A stretch of 64,000 nt of DNA from an uncultured Niabella sp. (GCA_934486785.1 CAKSQK010000003.1:62001-126000); one strand, 5' to 3'. Shown: positions 43,835 to 52,956, counted from the stretch's first letter. A program made the numbers and translations. The notes: generated by a model not told the origin, from the letters alone.

Positions 43835-44611
43835 ATGAAGGTTGTAATTTTTGCCGGCGGGCTGGGAACAAGGTTGTCTGAAGAAACAGGCTTGCGGCCA
43901 AAGCCAATGATAGAATTAGGTGGCAAGCCAATAATCTGGCACATAATGAAGATATATAGCCATTATGGATATAATGATTTTATTGTATGCCTTGGATATA
44001 AAGGTTACATGATCAAAGAATATTTTGTAAACTACTTCCTCCATAATGCTGATATTACGATTGACATTATTAAAAACTCAGTTGAATATCATACCAACAA
44101 AAGTGAAAATTTTAAAATCACATTGGTTGATACCGGCGCTGAAACCAAAACTGCAGGGCGTTTACAAAAAGTGAAAAGCTATTTAAATGATGAAGACTTT
44201 ATGTTGACCTATGGCGATGGCGTAGCAGACATTAACATACCGGCATTGGTGGCATTTCATAAAAGCCATAACAAAGTAGCCACCGTTACATCCATTCAAA
44301 TGGATTCAAGGTTTGGAGGAATGGATATTGATGAAGCCGGAAATGTTACCTCGTTTAAAGAGAAAGCAAAAGATGAAAGCAAGTGGATCAACGGCGGCTT
44401 TTTCGTTTTAAAAGCAGAAGTTTTTAATTACCTGCAGAATGATATGACAAATGTAATGTGGGAAGATACACCACTGGAAAGCCTTGCTGAAGACGGTCAA
44501 TTGGCCGCGTACAAACACACAGGCTTCTGGAAACCAATGGATGCTTTGCGCGACAAACTGGAAATGGAGCATCTGTGGGAAACAGGCCAGGCAAAATGGA
44601 AAGTATGGTAG
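43835..44611 (+). CDS. rfbF: Glucose-1-phosphate cytidylyltransferase
   Basis: 258 residues from ATG 43835, the usual length (257). The nucleotidyltransferase signature VVIFAGGLGTRLSEETGLRP followed by KPMIELGGKPIIWHIMKIY is at the very N-terminus; the metal-binding LTYGDGVADIN is near residue 125 and the sugar-binding FKEKAKDESKWINGGFFVL near 180. It makes CDP-glucose from CTP and glucose-1-phosphate. An ATG 57 nt upstream (43778) is rejected because of the promoter box and because family proteins begin at MKVVIFAGG. It overlaps the start of rfbG. Confidence 0.95.
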   Translation: MKVVIFAGGLGTRLSEETGLRPKPMIELGGKPIIWHIMKIYSHYGYNDFIVCLGYKGYMIKEYFVNYFLHNADITIDIIKNSVEYHTNKSENFKITLVDTGAETKTAGRLQKVKSYLNDEDFMLTYGDGVADINIPALVAFHKSHNKVATVTSIQMDSRFGGMDIDEAGNVTSFKEKAKDESKWINGGFFVLKAEVFNYLQNDMTNVMWEDTPLESLAEDGQLAAYKHTGFWKPMDALRDKLEMEHLWETGQAKWKVW

Positions 44612-45678
44612 AAGCAAATTTATTAGCCCATAGCTATTCAGGTAAAAAAGTGTTTATAACCGGACACACAGGTTTTAAAGGTACCTGGCTATCGCTTTGG
44701 TTAAAAGAGCTTGGAGCTATAATAAAAGGGTATGCTTTAGCGCCTGAAAATGAGAAATGTATTTTTAACTTAACCCGTCCGTATCGAAATACTGAAAGCG
44801 TCATCGCTGACATAAGAAATCTGGAAAAGCTAAAAAAAGTGATTATCACTTTTCAGCCGGATTTTATTTTTCATCTTGCGGCGCAACCGCTTGTAAGGCC
44901 AAGCTATAATATTCCTTCTGAAACTTTTGAAGTAAATGTTACCGGAACCTCACACCTGCTGGAAGCAGTAAAAGATTTAGATAAAAAATGCACTGTAATC
45001 GTTATCACAACAGATAAAGTGTATGAAAATACCGGGCAGGATATTTTATATAAGGAAGATGACAGGCTGGGTGGGCATGATCCCTACAGTGCGAGTAAAG
45101 CATGTGCCGAAATAGTAGTAAGCTCATTCAGAAATTCATTTTTCAGTATTGATCAATACGACCGCCACAAAATTGCAATAGCCAGCGCGCGTGCAGGAAA
45201 TGTAATTGGCGGCGGAGATTATAGTAAAGACAGGATAATACCCGATATAGTCAGGGCGCTTTCTGAAAACACAATCATTGAAGTGAGGAATCCGGCTTCC
45301 GTGCGGCCCTGGCAGCATGTGCTGGAACCATTGGGCGGCTACCTGCAATTGGGCGCTTTGCTTGATAAGAGCATCGGATATTCAGGAGCTTATAATTTTG
45401 GTCCGAATCCTCAAGATCATCTGACAGTTGAGCAGTTAGTGGAAACAGCCATTAAGATATGGGGAACGGGGCAATGGCAAAGATCAGAATTGTTGCAGCA
45501 GCCTCACGAAGCAGCGCTTTTAAAGCTTGATATTTCCAAATCAAAAAGCATATTAAACTGGCATCCCAAACTCAATGCTGAAAAAGCAGTTGAGATGACC
45601 ATTGAATGGTATAAACATGCTGGTAAAAATCCTTTGGAATTTACAGTGGCACAATTAAAAAATTATATGTCACTATGA
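44596..45678 (+). CDS. rfbG: CDP-glucose 4,6-dehydratase
   Basis: 360 residues from ATG 44596; ATG 44605 and GTG 44575 are alternatives, all overlapping the end of rfbF. Extended SDR fold: VFITGHTGFKGTWLSLWLK near residue 18, FHLAAQPLVRPSY near 88, the catalytic Thr in VITTDKVYE near 134 and Tyr-Lys in DPYSASKACAEIVV near 157. It oxidises C4 and removes the C6 hydroxyl of CDP-glucose to give CDP-4-keto-6-deoxyglucose. The stop overlaps the rfbC-like ATG (ATGA), showing tight coupling. Confidence 0.95.
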   Translation: MESMVEANLLAHSYSGKKVFITGHTGFKGTWLSLWLKELGAIIKGYALAPENEKCIFNLTRPYRNTESVIADIRNLEKLKKVIITFQPDFIFHLAAQPLVRPSYNIPSETFEVNVTGTSHLLEAVKDLDKKCTVIVITTDKVYENTGQDILYKEDDRLGGHDPYSASKACAEIVVSSFRNSFFSIDQYDRHKIAIASARAGNVIGGGDYSKDRIIPDIVRALSENTIIEVRNPASVRPWQHVLEPLGGYLQLGALLDKSIGYSGAYNFGPNPQDHLTVEQLVETAIKIWGTGQWQRSELLQQPHEAALLKLDISKSKSILNWHPKLNAEKAVEMTIEWYKHAGKNPLEFTVAQLKNYMSL

Positions 45679-46220
45679 TTTTTACACCCACTCCCTTAAA
45701 AGGCAGCTATTTAATTGATCCTTCACCAAGAGGCGATAACCGCGGCTGGTTCATGCGCACTTTTTGTGCAAAAGAATTTGAGCAGATCGGTCACACAAAG
45801 CCCTGGGTGCAGATGAACCATTCTTTTACGGCAGAAGCAGGAACAATAAGGGGGATGCATTATCAGCTTCCGCCGCACAGTGAAATAAAATTAGTGCGTT
45901 GCATAGCAGGAGCTGTGTTTGATGTGGTGATAGATGTAAGAAAAGAATCTCCTACTTTTCTGCGCTGGTTTGGAGCAGAGCTTTCAGCCGAAAATAAAAA
46001 AATGATGTACATTCCCGAAGGCTTTGCCCACGGATTTCAAACATTGACCGGCAATTGTGAGTTGATCTATTGCCATTCGGAATTTTATTTACCGGAAGCG
46101 GAAGGCGGGCTGCGATACGACGACCCTGAACTGGATATACAGTGGATGGCCGAAGCAAAAAATATTTCAGAAAGAGATCAGCAACATCCTTTAATTACAA
46201 AAAAATTTACAGGCATATAA
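45675..46220 (+). CDS. rfbC: RfbC-like 4-keto-6-deoxyhexose 3,5-epimerase
   Basis: 181-residue cupin of the RmlC family. The catalytic His is in IRGMHYQLPPHSEIKLVRC near residue 57, the active-site Asp/Lys region in VIDVRKESPTF and the second signature in IPEGFAHGFQTL near 117. Family members epimerise C3 and/or C5 of dTDP-4-keto-6-deoxyglucose; here the only nucleotide sugar made nearby is CDP-linked, so a CDP-4-keto-6-deoxyhexose is the likelier substrate. The stop overlaps the next ATG (TAATG). Confidence 0.9.
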   Translation: MIFTPTPLKGSYLIDPSPRGDNRGWFMRTFCAKEFEQIGHTKPWVQMNHSFTAEAGTIRGMHYQLPPHSEIKLVRCIAGAVFDVVIDVRKESPTFLRWFGAELSAENKKMMYIPEGFAHGFQTLTGNCELIYCHSEFYLPEAEGGLRYDDPELDIQWMAEAKNISERDQQHPLITKKFTGI

Positions 46221-47443
46221 TGAGATGCAGGCATTGTAACCACGAATTAACTCATGTGTTTTGCGATTTGCAAACCTGTCCGCCATCCAACGCAATGGTA
46301 AAACCGAAAATGGCCAATCATCCTGAAACTTATTTCCCTCTGAAGGTTTTCGTTTGCGAAAAATGCTGGCTGGTGCAAGTGGAGGAATTGGAAAAAGCTG
46401 ATGCGATCTTTAACGAAGAGTACACTTATTTTTCTTCTTACTCCACAAGCTGGCTGCAACATGCAAAAACATATACCGATTATATGAGGGAGCGTTTCGG
46501 GTATAACGAAAAATCGCTGGTGATAGAGGTTGCCAGCAACGACGGCTACCTGCTGCAGTATTTTAAAGAAAAAAATATCCCGGTATTGGGCATAGAGCCT
46601 ACTGCCAACACAGCTAAGGCTGCCATAGAAAAAGGCGTTGATACCATTGTGGATTTTTTTGGCAGCAGGCTGGCTGCTGAAAAGCTCGCAGGCAGGGCAG
46701 ACCTCATACTTGGCAACAATGTGCTGGCGCACGTGCCGGATATAAACGATTTTGTAAAAGGAATAAAGATTGCATTAAAACCCAATGGCGTTAATACTTT
46801 TGAGTTTCCCCATTTGCTTCAGTTAGTAGCGCAAAATCAATTCGACACTATTTATCATGAGCATTTTTCTTACCTGTCGTTAACCAGCCTTATTCCGGTT
46901 TTTGATCTGGCGGGGCTTGAGATATTTGATGTGCAGGAGCTTCCCACGCATGGCGGCTCGTTAAGGATCTTCGCAAAACATAGAGAAGACCACAGCAAAG
47001 CGGCAGAGCCCTCCGTGGCGGCGTTGCTCAAAAAAGAAAAAGATGCCGGTGTGGCTTCTGTTCAATATTACCAGGGCTTTCAGGCTAAGGTGGATAAAAT
47101 AAAATACGACTTTACCGAATTTTTAATACAACAAAAAAGAGCAGGCAAAAAAGTGATCGGCTACGGCGCGGCAGCAAAAGGCAATACGCTGTTAAACTAT
47201 TGCGGCATTAAAGGAAACGACCTGATTCAGTTTGTTGTAGACGCTTCTCCTTTTAAGCAAAACAAGCTGCTGCCCGGTTCAAGAATACCTGTGGTGGCAA
47301 AAGAAGAAATAGAAAAATTCAGGCCGGATTATATTATTATCTTTCCGTGGAACCTGAAAGCCGAAATTTCTGAACAGCTCGCTTATGTAAAAAGCTGGAA
47401 TGCACAATTTGTTATTGCCATTCCTGAGTTAAGCATATTTTAA
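46220..47443 (+). CDS. NDP-sugar C-methyltransferase (NovU/TylCIII type)
   Basis: 407 residues from ATG 46220. The N-terminal zinc-binding domain (Methyltransf_13) has CRHC and FVCEKC pairs within the first 50 residues; the SAM domain has VIEVASNDGYLLQYF near residue 96 and LILGNNVLAHVPDINDF near 157; the C-terminal domain (Methyltransf_14) has KKVIGYGAAAKGNTLLNYC near 310. These enzymes add a methyl group to a deoxysugar carbon, usually C3 of a 4-keto sugar. An upstream start inside rfbC (46142) is rejected because family proteins begin with the zinc motif. It implies a branched-chain sugar. Confidence 0.92.
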   Translation: MRCRHCNHELTHVFCDLQTCPPSNAMVKPKMANHPETYFPLKVFVCEKCWLVQVEELEKADAIFNEEYTYFSSYSTSWLQHAKTYTDYMRERFGYNEKSLVIEVASNDGYLLQYFKEKNIPVLGIEPTANTAKAAIEKGVDTIVDFFGSRLAAEKLAGRADLILGNNVLAHVPDINDFVKGIKIALKPNGVNTFEFPHLLQLVAQNQFDTIYHEHFSYLSLTSLIPVFDLAGLEIFDVQELPTHGGSLRIFAKHREDHSKAAEPSVAALLKKEKDAGVASVQYYQGFQAKVDKIKYDFTEFLIQQKRAGKKVIGYGAAAKGNTLLNYCGIKGNDLIQFVVDASPFKQNKLLPGSRIPVVAKEEIEKFRPDYIIIFPWNLKAEISEQLAYVKSWNAQFVIAIPELSIF

Positions 47444-47447
47444 TTAC

Positions 47448-48296
47448 ATGAAAAAAGTATTGGTAACAGGAGCCACAGGATTTATAGGCAATTACGTTGT
47501 AGAAGACCTGTTGCAAAAGGGATTCAAGGTAATTGCCACTTCTTCAAATATCAAAAAAGCCACGCGTTGCAATTGGTTCTCATCCGTAGCTTATATTCCG
47601 CTTGATATTAAAAGCTTTTCCGCCGGGACCGATTATTTTTCTTTTTTCAATAAGCCCGATCTTGTGATTCATCTGGCGTGGGAAGGATTGCCCAATTATA
47701 AAAATGAGTTTCATCTTACTGAAAACCTGCCGCGCCATTTTCAGCTTATAAAAAATCTTATAAGCAACGGGTTGACAGACCTGACCGTTACCGGCACCTG
47801 TTTTGAATACGGTATGCAGGAAGGAGAGCTTACGGAAGAAACTCCCGCAATGCCCGGCAATCCTTATGCAAAAGCCAAAGATGAACTGAGAAAAAAAATT
47901 GAAGCATTACAGCACCAGCACCCGTTTTCATTTAAATGGTTGCGGCTGTTTTATATGTGGGGCGAAGGGCAAAATCCAAAATCGCTGACCTCACAGTTAG
48001 AGGCAGCCCTCCGCAACGGCGATGCGGTTTTTAACATGAGCGGTGGGGAGCAGGTACGCGATTTTTTGCCTGTGGAAACCGTGGCCGAATACATTGTGAA
48101 AGCTGCAACCCAAAAGAAAACAGACGGGATCATTAATATTTGCAGCGGCAGGCCGGTAACTGTAAAAGATTTTGTAACCGGCTATTTAAGGCAGCGTGAT
48201 AAGCAAATTGAGCTAAATTTGGGCTTTTACCCTTACCCGGATTTTGAGCCGATGAGGTTTTGGGGAAGTAATAAGAAGTTAAACAGTATAAAATGA
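47448..48296 (+). CDS. NAD-dependent epimerase/dehydratase, probable 4-ketoreductase
   Basis: 282-residue extended SDR: VLVTGATGFIGNYVVEDLLQ at the N-terminus, LVIHLAWEGLPNY near residue 70, TGTCFEYG near 110 and the catalytic YAKAKDELRKK near 144. It resembles the abequose/paratose-synthase-like reductases of CDP-sugar clusters, so the best guess is reduction of the 4-keto group after methylation. It lies 4 nt after the C-methyltransferase and its stop overlaps the next ATG. Confidence 0.88.
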   Translation: MKKVLVTGATGFIGNYVVEDLLQKGFKVIATSSNIKKATRCNWFSSVAYIPLDIKSFSAGTDYFSFFNKPDLVIHLAWEGLPNYKNEFHLTENLPRHFQLIKNLISNGLTDLTVTGTCFEYGMQEGELTEETPAMPGNPYAKAKDELRKKIEALQHQHPFSFKWLRLFYMWGEGQNPKSLTSQLEAALRNGDAVFNMSGGEQVRDFLPVETVAEYIVKAATQKKTDGIINICSGRPVTVKDFVTGYLRQRDKQIELNLGFYPYPDFEPMRFWGSNKKLNSIK

Positions 48297-49033
48297 ATGA
48301 TCCAATTAAAGCATTTATAAAAGAATGCGACGAAAGAATAACTAAAAATAGCATTAATGAGGAATTGCAAGCTGCTAAAACTGCTTTTAATATAGCTTCT
48401 AACAAAGCACAATATTCCTATAACTTTAAATGGATGGGGCGCCCGGTAATTCAATATCCCCAAGATATAATGGCGATGCAGGAAATCATTTGGGATATAA
48501 AACCAGACCTGATTATTGAAACGGGAATTGCTCATGGAGGCTCACTAATATTTTATGCATCACTGTTGGAGCTTATTGGAAATGGTGAAGTATTAGGTAT
48601 TGATATTGATATACGGCAACACAACAGAACTGAAATTGAAAAACATCCTATGTTGAAAAGAATTACAATGATACAGGGTTCTTCAATTGATGAAAATACT
48701 GTAAACAAGGTAAAAGATTTTGCAAGAGGAAAAGAAAAAGTTCTCGTGGTTCTTGATTCTAACCATACGCACGAGCATGTATTAGCTGAACTAAAAATGT
48801 ATTCTCCGTTTGTGACGCAAGGCTCTTATATTGTTGTATTTGATACCATAGTAGAGTATTTGCCTGACAATTATATTCCGGGAATGAGAAGGCCATGGGG
48901 CATTGGTAATAACCCGATGACAGCAGTTGATAGTTTCCTCAAAGAAAACGATTGTTTCGAAATAGATACCGCCATTGACAACAAAATTTTAATCAGTGTA
49001 GCTCCGCGGGGATATTTGAAAAGAGTAAAATAA
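48293..49033 (+). CDS. CmcI-family (cephalosporin hydroxylase-like) methyltransferase
   Basis: 246 residues of the CmcI family. SAM motif I is LIIETGIAHGGSLIFYAS near residue 71, the acidic residue follows in GIDIDIRQHN, and the metal-linked segment is VLVVLDSNHTHEHVLAEL near 149. In spite of the name, these are Rossmann SAM-dependent O-methyltransferases, found both in antibiotic clusters and in O-antigen clusters where they methylate sugar hydroxyls or carboxyls. Start ATG 48293 overlaps the reductase stop (ATGA). From here the DNA is visibly more AT-rich than the housekeeping region. Confidence 0.88.
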   Translation: MNDPIKAFIKECDERITKNSINEELQAAKTAFNIASNKAQYSYNFKWMGRPVIQYPQDIMAMQEIIWDIKPDLIIETGIAHGGSLIFYASLLELIGNGEVLGIDIDIRQHNRTEIEKHPMLKRITMIQGSSIDENTVNKVKDFARGKEKVLVVLDSNHTHEHVLAELKMYSPFVTQGSYIVVFDTIVEYLPDNYIPGMRRPWGIGNNPMTAVDSFLKENDCFEIDTAIDNKILISVAPRGYLKRVK

Positions 49034-49042
49034 TTCTTCCTG

Positions 49043-50062
49043 ATGTCGTCTCCTTACATAAGCTTTTGTATTGCAACTTACAAACGTGGGCCTGTTTTAA
49101 AAGCCACTTTGGAAAGCATTCAAAAACAAACGTTTACAGATTTTGAAGTAATCATAACAGATAATGACGCTGAACAAGACAGCAGAGTATTTGTAGAAAG
49201 TCTTAATGATTCCCGGTTCAGGTATTATCCTAATGGCGAAAACTTAGGGATGAAACCGAGCTTTAACAGAGGTTTGCATTTGGCAAAGGGCGAATATGTT
49301 GTAATGATGGCCGATGATGATCCTGTGTATCCTGATATGCTTGAAACTCTATTGGAATTAAAAGAAAATTATCCCGGTTATGGAATGTATATGGGCGGAT
49401 GTAACTGGTTTTGTGAGGATAAAGATGTTGCAGACCTTTACAATCTGAAAGTGGGCAGCAATTCTTGCCTCACAAATAAATACAACCTTAATCATGTAGA
49501 AGTCTTTTCAACCAGTAAGTTTTTGAAGTCGCTGTTTACGTTTAATATTTTTTCACATTTTTTATGGTCAACTTCTATTGTTAAAAGAAGCCTTTTAATC
49601 AAAAACGGCGGCATTCCCGATTACGGAACTCCTTTTCTTGGGGATTATGCCTATATGAGCATTGCAAGCGTTGAAAATGGGGTGGTGATTGTTAATAAAG
49701 CCCTTGGCCATCAGGCAATGCATAAGGAAAATTTTGGCAGAAAGCAAAATGACCAACTGCCGGTTTTAGCAAGAAATTTCCCAAAATACCTTTCCGAGAG
49801 ATTGTCATACTTACCCGAGTGGCCAGAAATAAAAAAAATTATTGATCATTTTTTTGCAATATGGATTACCGGCCATTTAGCATTTTTGTATCAATACAAT
49901 AAAAAGAATAACATCAAAGACAATAGCTTTTTTATAGCAGAAAAAGAAGTTTTAAAATTTTCATTTATCAGGAAATATTATACAAAATATCTGTTAAAGA
50001 AGCATCTTCCTAAATTACATGACTATCTTTTAAAGATAAAATCTTTAAAAGCTAAAGCATAA
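49043..50062 (+). CDS. Glycosyltransferase family 2
   Basis: 339 residues. GT-A domain with ISFCIATYKRGPVLKATLES at the N-terminus, EVIITDNDAEQD near residue 34 and the metal-binding AKGEYVVMMADDDPVYPDM near 80. The C-terminal portion is Lys/Phe-rich and weakly conserved. It should add one sugar residue to a polyprenyl-linked or lipid-A-core acceptor; donor and acceptor are not evident. It lies 9 nt after the CmcI-like gene and appears to end the operon, with a weak hairpin behind it. Confidence 0.92.
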   Translation: MSSPYISFCIATYKRGPVLKATLESIQKQTFTDFEVIITDNDAEQDSRVFVESLNDSRFRYYPNGENLGMKPSFNRGLHLAKGEYVVMMADDDPVYPDMLETLLELKENYPGYGMYMGGCNWFCEDKDVADLYNLKVGSNSCLTNKYNLNHVEVFSTSKFLKSLFTFNIFSHFLWSTSIVKRSLLIKNGGIPDYGTPFLGDYAYMSIASVENGVVIVNKALGHQAMHKENFGRKQNDQLPVLARNFPKYLSERLSYLPEWPEIKKIIDHFFAIWITGHLAFLYQYNKKNNIKDNSFFIAEKEVLKFSFIRKYYTKYLLKKHLPKLHDYLLKIKSLKAKA

Positions 50063-50098
50063 GTGGAAAATATTTAAAAACTTTTACGCCACTTTTTT
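50061..50098 (+). terminator. Weak terminator after the GT2 gene
   Basis: AAGTGG (50061-50066) can pair with CCACTT (50089-50094), with A/T pairs inside the loop, followed by a six-T run. It overlaps the GT2 stop codon. Confidence 0.45.
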
Positions 50099-50398
50099 AT
50101 ATCCATTAAAAGTAACTTCATAATCAAAATTGACTTCACAAAAAATAATATTTTTTGATGAAATTTTTTTGTTAGCTTTACACTAATAAAAGCTTCCTGA
50201 ATCCAAAGCTTTAAACGATGCGCCGGTCTCGCCATACAAAGCTATTGCCGCAGTCGGTTATAAGAATACATAGCCCCCCTTTCATTTTAATTTTTATCGC
50301 GTAATTTTTTTTAATAAACACACCGGAATTGCCTGGTAAGTGTGAAATCCTAAGCCTTTCTTGCCTGTCCGGTAATACCGGTATTCAAACTTGTAGAC
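50099..50398. other. Non-coding AT-rich spacer with palindrome
   Basis: No open frame of note on either strand. It is mostly A/T except for a GC-richer patch near 50217-50260. A perfect 12-bp palindrome AATACCGGTATT (50374-50385) lies 13 nt before the next ATG and could be an operator. No exact TAnnTTTG box is found. Confidence 0.5.
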
Positions 50399-51652
50399 AT
50401 GAAAAAAATATTATTTACATTGCTGCCTGTCATAATTCTTTTCTCTTGTAAGAAATATGACAATATGATTCCCCCAAAAGAGGAAGAACCTGGCAAAGTT
50501 TATCAATACATAAAAAAACTGGGGCATAAAGATTCTGAAATAAAAGATATTGGTGAGTATTATCTGGTTGATGGGTGTATCCTTTTTGCAAAAAACAGTA
50601 ATCCCGACTTTTCTATATTTTCAGATGCTCCCAGAACGAAACAATACGGCACATCCTATTATGTTGGTTATCAAACCCAACCCAATATAATGGTAAAGGT
50701 AGACCCTTCTATGAACTCCTATATAAGTGAAATATACGGAGCAGTAGCATTATGGAACGATGTGCCTAATTGCAGACTTAAATTCTCCGTGACTGTTAGT
50801 CCTTACACAAGTCATCACATACTTATTGAAGAAGATGTAAACTTAGGATGGAATGTATGCGGCTCTGCCTATTTTCCTGTGAATGCACAACCCGGTCAAT
50901 CAGTGCGCATTAATACCAATATCATCTCAGGACTATCTTCTGATCAAATTAAGGCTCTGATCGCACACGAATTGGGTCATGCAATAGGTTTCAGGCATAC
51001 TAACTGGGTTGCAAACGGAGAGGTTACTAACGGCACGCTACCAGACAACAACGCTAAATATAGTGCAATGCATATTTTAGGAACGCCCTCTGGTCAGGAT
51101 CCAAATTCTATTATGAATGGTGGCACATGTGGTATAATGCCCACTGTCCTGTCTGATTATGATATCGTAGCTTTACAGTTCTTATATCCGCACACATCTC
51201 CGGCTCCGGGTGCAGTTCCTATATTCAGGTATTCCAGAGAAGTTGGATCTAGCATTCTTAACTTGAATCACTTCTTTACAATAGGTTATGATGAAATAGG
51301 AGACGGGCAATATGACTACAAGTTTGAAGGGATCGGTTTTTATGCTTTTCCTTATCAGGTAGCCGGATCTGAGCCGGTTTATCGATACTATAATGCCAGC
51401 TACATAAACCACGTTTACACTATAAATCCTGCTACAGACTTCCCCTATGACGGTTATAATGGTTATTATTACAACGGACCGGCCTTTTACGCATATCGAA
51501 CACAAATAAACAACTCGGTACCTGTGTACAGATATTATTCGCCATCAGGAGTAGATCACCACTATACAAAAAATACGGAAGAGCTTAACACTTCCGGCTA
51601 TTTAAATCAATACGGCTATAGCTCAGAAGGGATTTATTTTTATGCATATTGA
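50399..51652 (+). CDS. Lipoprotein zinc metallopeptidase (HEIGH type) with C-terminal DUF5648-like repeats
   Basis: 417 residues. Lipobox LFSC with Cys17 after MKKILFTLLPVIIL. The metzincin motif is IAHELGHAIGFRH (zinc ligands His190, His194, His200; Glu191 catalytic) and a Met-turn candidate follows in NSIMNGGTCGIM. This fits the dual-action HEIGH metallopeptidase group. Residues about 268-417 hold three or four copies of a Tyr-rich repeat (PVYRYYNASYINHVYTIN, then a segment ending EGIGFYAF / EGIYFYAY) of the DUF5648 type, usually found at the C-terminus of secreted hydrolases. Probably surface-exposed. The gene is AT-rich. Confidence 0.88.
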   Translation: MKKILFTLLPVIILFSCKKYDNMIPPKEEEPGKVYQYIKKLGHKDSEIKDIGEYYLVDGCILFAKNSNPDFSIFSDAPRTKQYGTSYYVGYQTQPNIMVKVDPSMNSYISEIYGAVALWNDVPNCRLKFSVTVSPYTSHHILIEEDVNLGWNVCGSAYFPVNAQPGQSVRINTNIISGLSSDQIKALIAHELGHAIGFRHTNWVANGEVTNGTLPDNNAKYSAMHILGTPSGQDPNSIMNGGTCGIMPTVLSDYDIVALQFLYPHTSPAPGAVPIFRYSREVGSSILNLNHFFTIGYDEIGDGQYDYKFEGIGFYAFPYQVAGSEPVYRYYNASYINHVYTINPATDFPYDGYNGYYYNGPAFYAYRTQINNSVPVYRYYSPSGVDHHYTKNTEELNTSGYLNQYGYSSEGIYFYAY

Positions 51653-51664
51653 ATTTTAAAGAGA

Positions 51665-51701
51665 ATTGCATCGCTCTGGCAAAAAGCCAGAGCGATGCAA
51701 T
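51665..51701. terminator. Perfect 16-bp hairpin between peptidase genes
   Basis: ATTGCATCGCTCTGGC (51665-51680), loop AAAAA, GCCAGAGCGATGCAAT (51686-51701). It is the longest perfect inverted repeat I found in the window. Only AATTTAT follows, so termination without a long T-run, or an mRNA 3'-end stabiliser, is possible. Confidence 0.7.
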
Positions 51702-51725
51702 AATTTATAAAAATACAGTTAAGAT

Positions 51726-52868
51726 ATGAAAATCGGGAGATTCGGAAAACGATATGTGGCTATAAATAATGCGGTGCTTTTTCTTGCTCTTATATTCATG
51801 TTGGGTTGTAAAAAGCAAGAAGTAAACCATCCAAAAACAGATACAATGGTCCTGGTTTTTATGGCTGCAAATAATGATTTAAAGGCTGATGCTATAGACT
51901 GCATCAACAAAATGGAAGCAGGTTATAATGGCAATAAAAAACTGCTTGTATTTATAAAAACATCTGATGAAAAATCCTTCATTCTAAAAATCAAAAAAGA
52001 TAATACTAATGAGATCGTAAGCGATACGATATATATATTTGGAGCCGAAAATACTTCTGATCCTGAATTTGTATCTGCCGTAATTTTAAAGTCCCGGTCT
52101 TTATTACCAGCAGATAATTACGGTATCATATTGTGGTCGCACGCAAGTTCCTGGGCGCCGCCTCTTAACAGTTTTAAAACAAAATCTTTCGGGTATGATA
52201 GTGGTGTGGAAATGGACATTATTGATCTCAAAAACGCACTTCCCAATGACTTTGCTTTTATTATATTTGACGCTTGTTCAATGGGGAGTATTGAAGCTTT
52301 ATATGAATTAAAGGACAACGCCAGGTATTTAATTGCATCTCCAACTGCGGTTTTATCAAATAGTTATCCTTATGAAAATATTTTACCGCATTTGTTTGGA
52401 AATTTGAACGATTTAAAACTCGTTGCACAAAAATTCGTTGCTTATTATAAGCAATTTGATGGCTTATATGCTTCGGCTACTATAACTGTAATTGATGCAA
52501 AAGAACTTAAAAATTTTGCAGATAAAGTTAAAAACTTAACAATGCATTATCCGCCGGTTAGCGGATATAATGCAGAGCAAATTCAGCGCTTTGATTATGA
52601 TAGCAAGGATAGAGTAAATGCATATGATTTTTTAAGTTATTTGGAAAATAATTATCAAGCTTCTCAATACAAAGAGGTTTCAGATCAATTAAGCAAAGTT
52701 GTGCTATTCAAAGATAATACTGAATATTTTTTAGGTAATTCTATCAAAATATTTTCAGGCATAAGCGTATATCTGCCATTGATAGATGATCCAATGCTTT
52801 ACTATTATAAAGACTTGCAATGGTATAATGATAGCGGCTGGAAAAAATTGTTTTCGCCAACCAATTAA
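51726..52868 (+). CDS. Clostripain-family (C11) cysteine peptidase, lipoprotein
   Basis: 380 residues. Hydrophobic leader with lipobox FMLGC (Cys28). The caspase-like clan CD fold shows VLVFMAANNDL near residue 42, the catalytic His139 in GIILWSHASSW and catalytic Cys184 in FIIFDACSMGSIEALYEL. C11 peptidases cut after Arg or Lys and usually self-process. The C-terminal part (about 265-380) has helices and no known extra domain. It lies 73 nt after the HEIGH peptidase, with a strong hairpin between. Confidence 0.88.
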   Translation: MKIGRFGKRYVAINNAVLFLALIFMLGCKKQEVNHPKTDTMVLVFMAANNDLKADAIDCINKMEAGYNGNKKLLVFIKTSDEKSFILKIKKDNTNEIVSDTIYIFGAENTSDPEFVSAVILKSRSLLPADNYGIILWSHASSWAPPLNSFKTKSFGYDSGVEMDIIDLKNALPNDFAFIIFDACSMGSIEALYELKDNARYLIASPTAVLSNSYPYENILPHLFGNLNDLKLVAQKFVAYYKQFDGLYASATITVIDAKELKNFADKVKNLTMHYPPVSGYNAEQIQRFDYDSKDRVNAYDFLSYLENNYQASQYKEVSDQLSKVVLFKDNTEYFLGNSIKIFSGISVYLPLIDDPMLYYYKDLQWYNDSGWKKLFSPTN

Positions 52869-52956
52869 TTCTATAATTATTATTAAACATTATTCACTTT
52901 GTTGTCTTTGAAAATTATTGATTTTTTTAATTAATTTGTGCCCTGTTAATTTTTTA

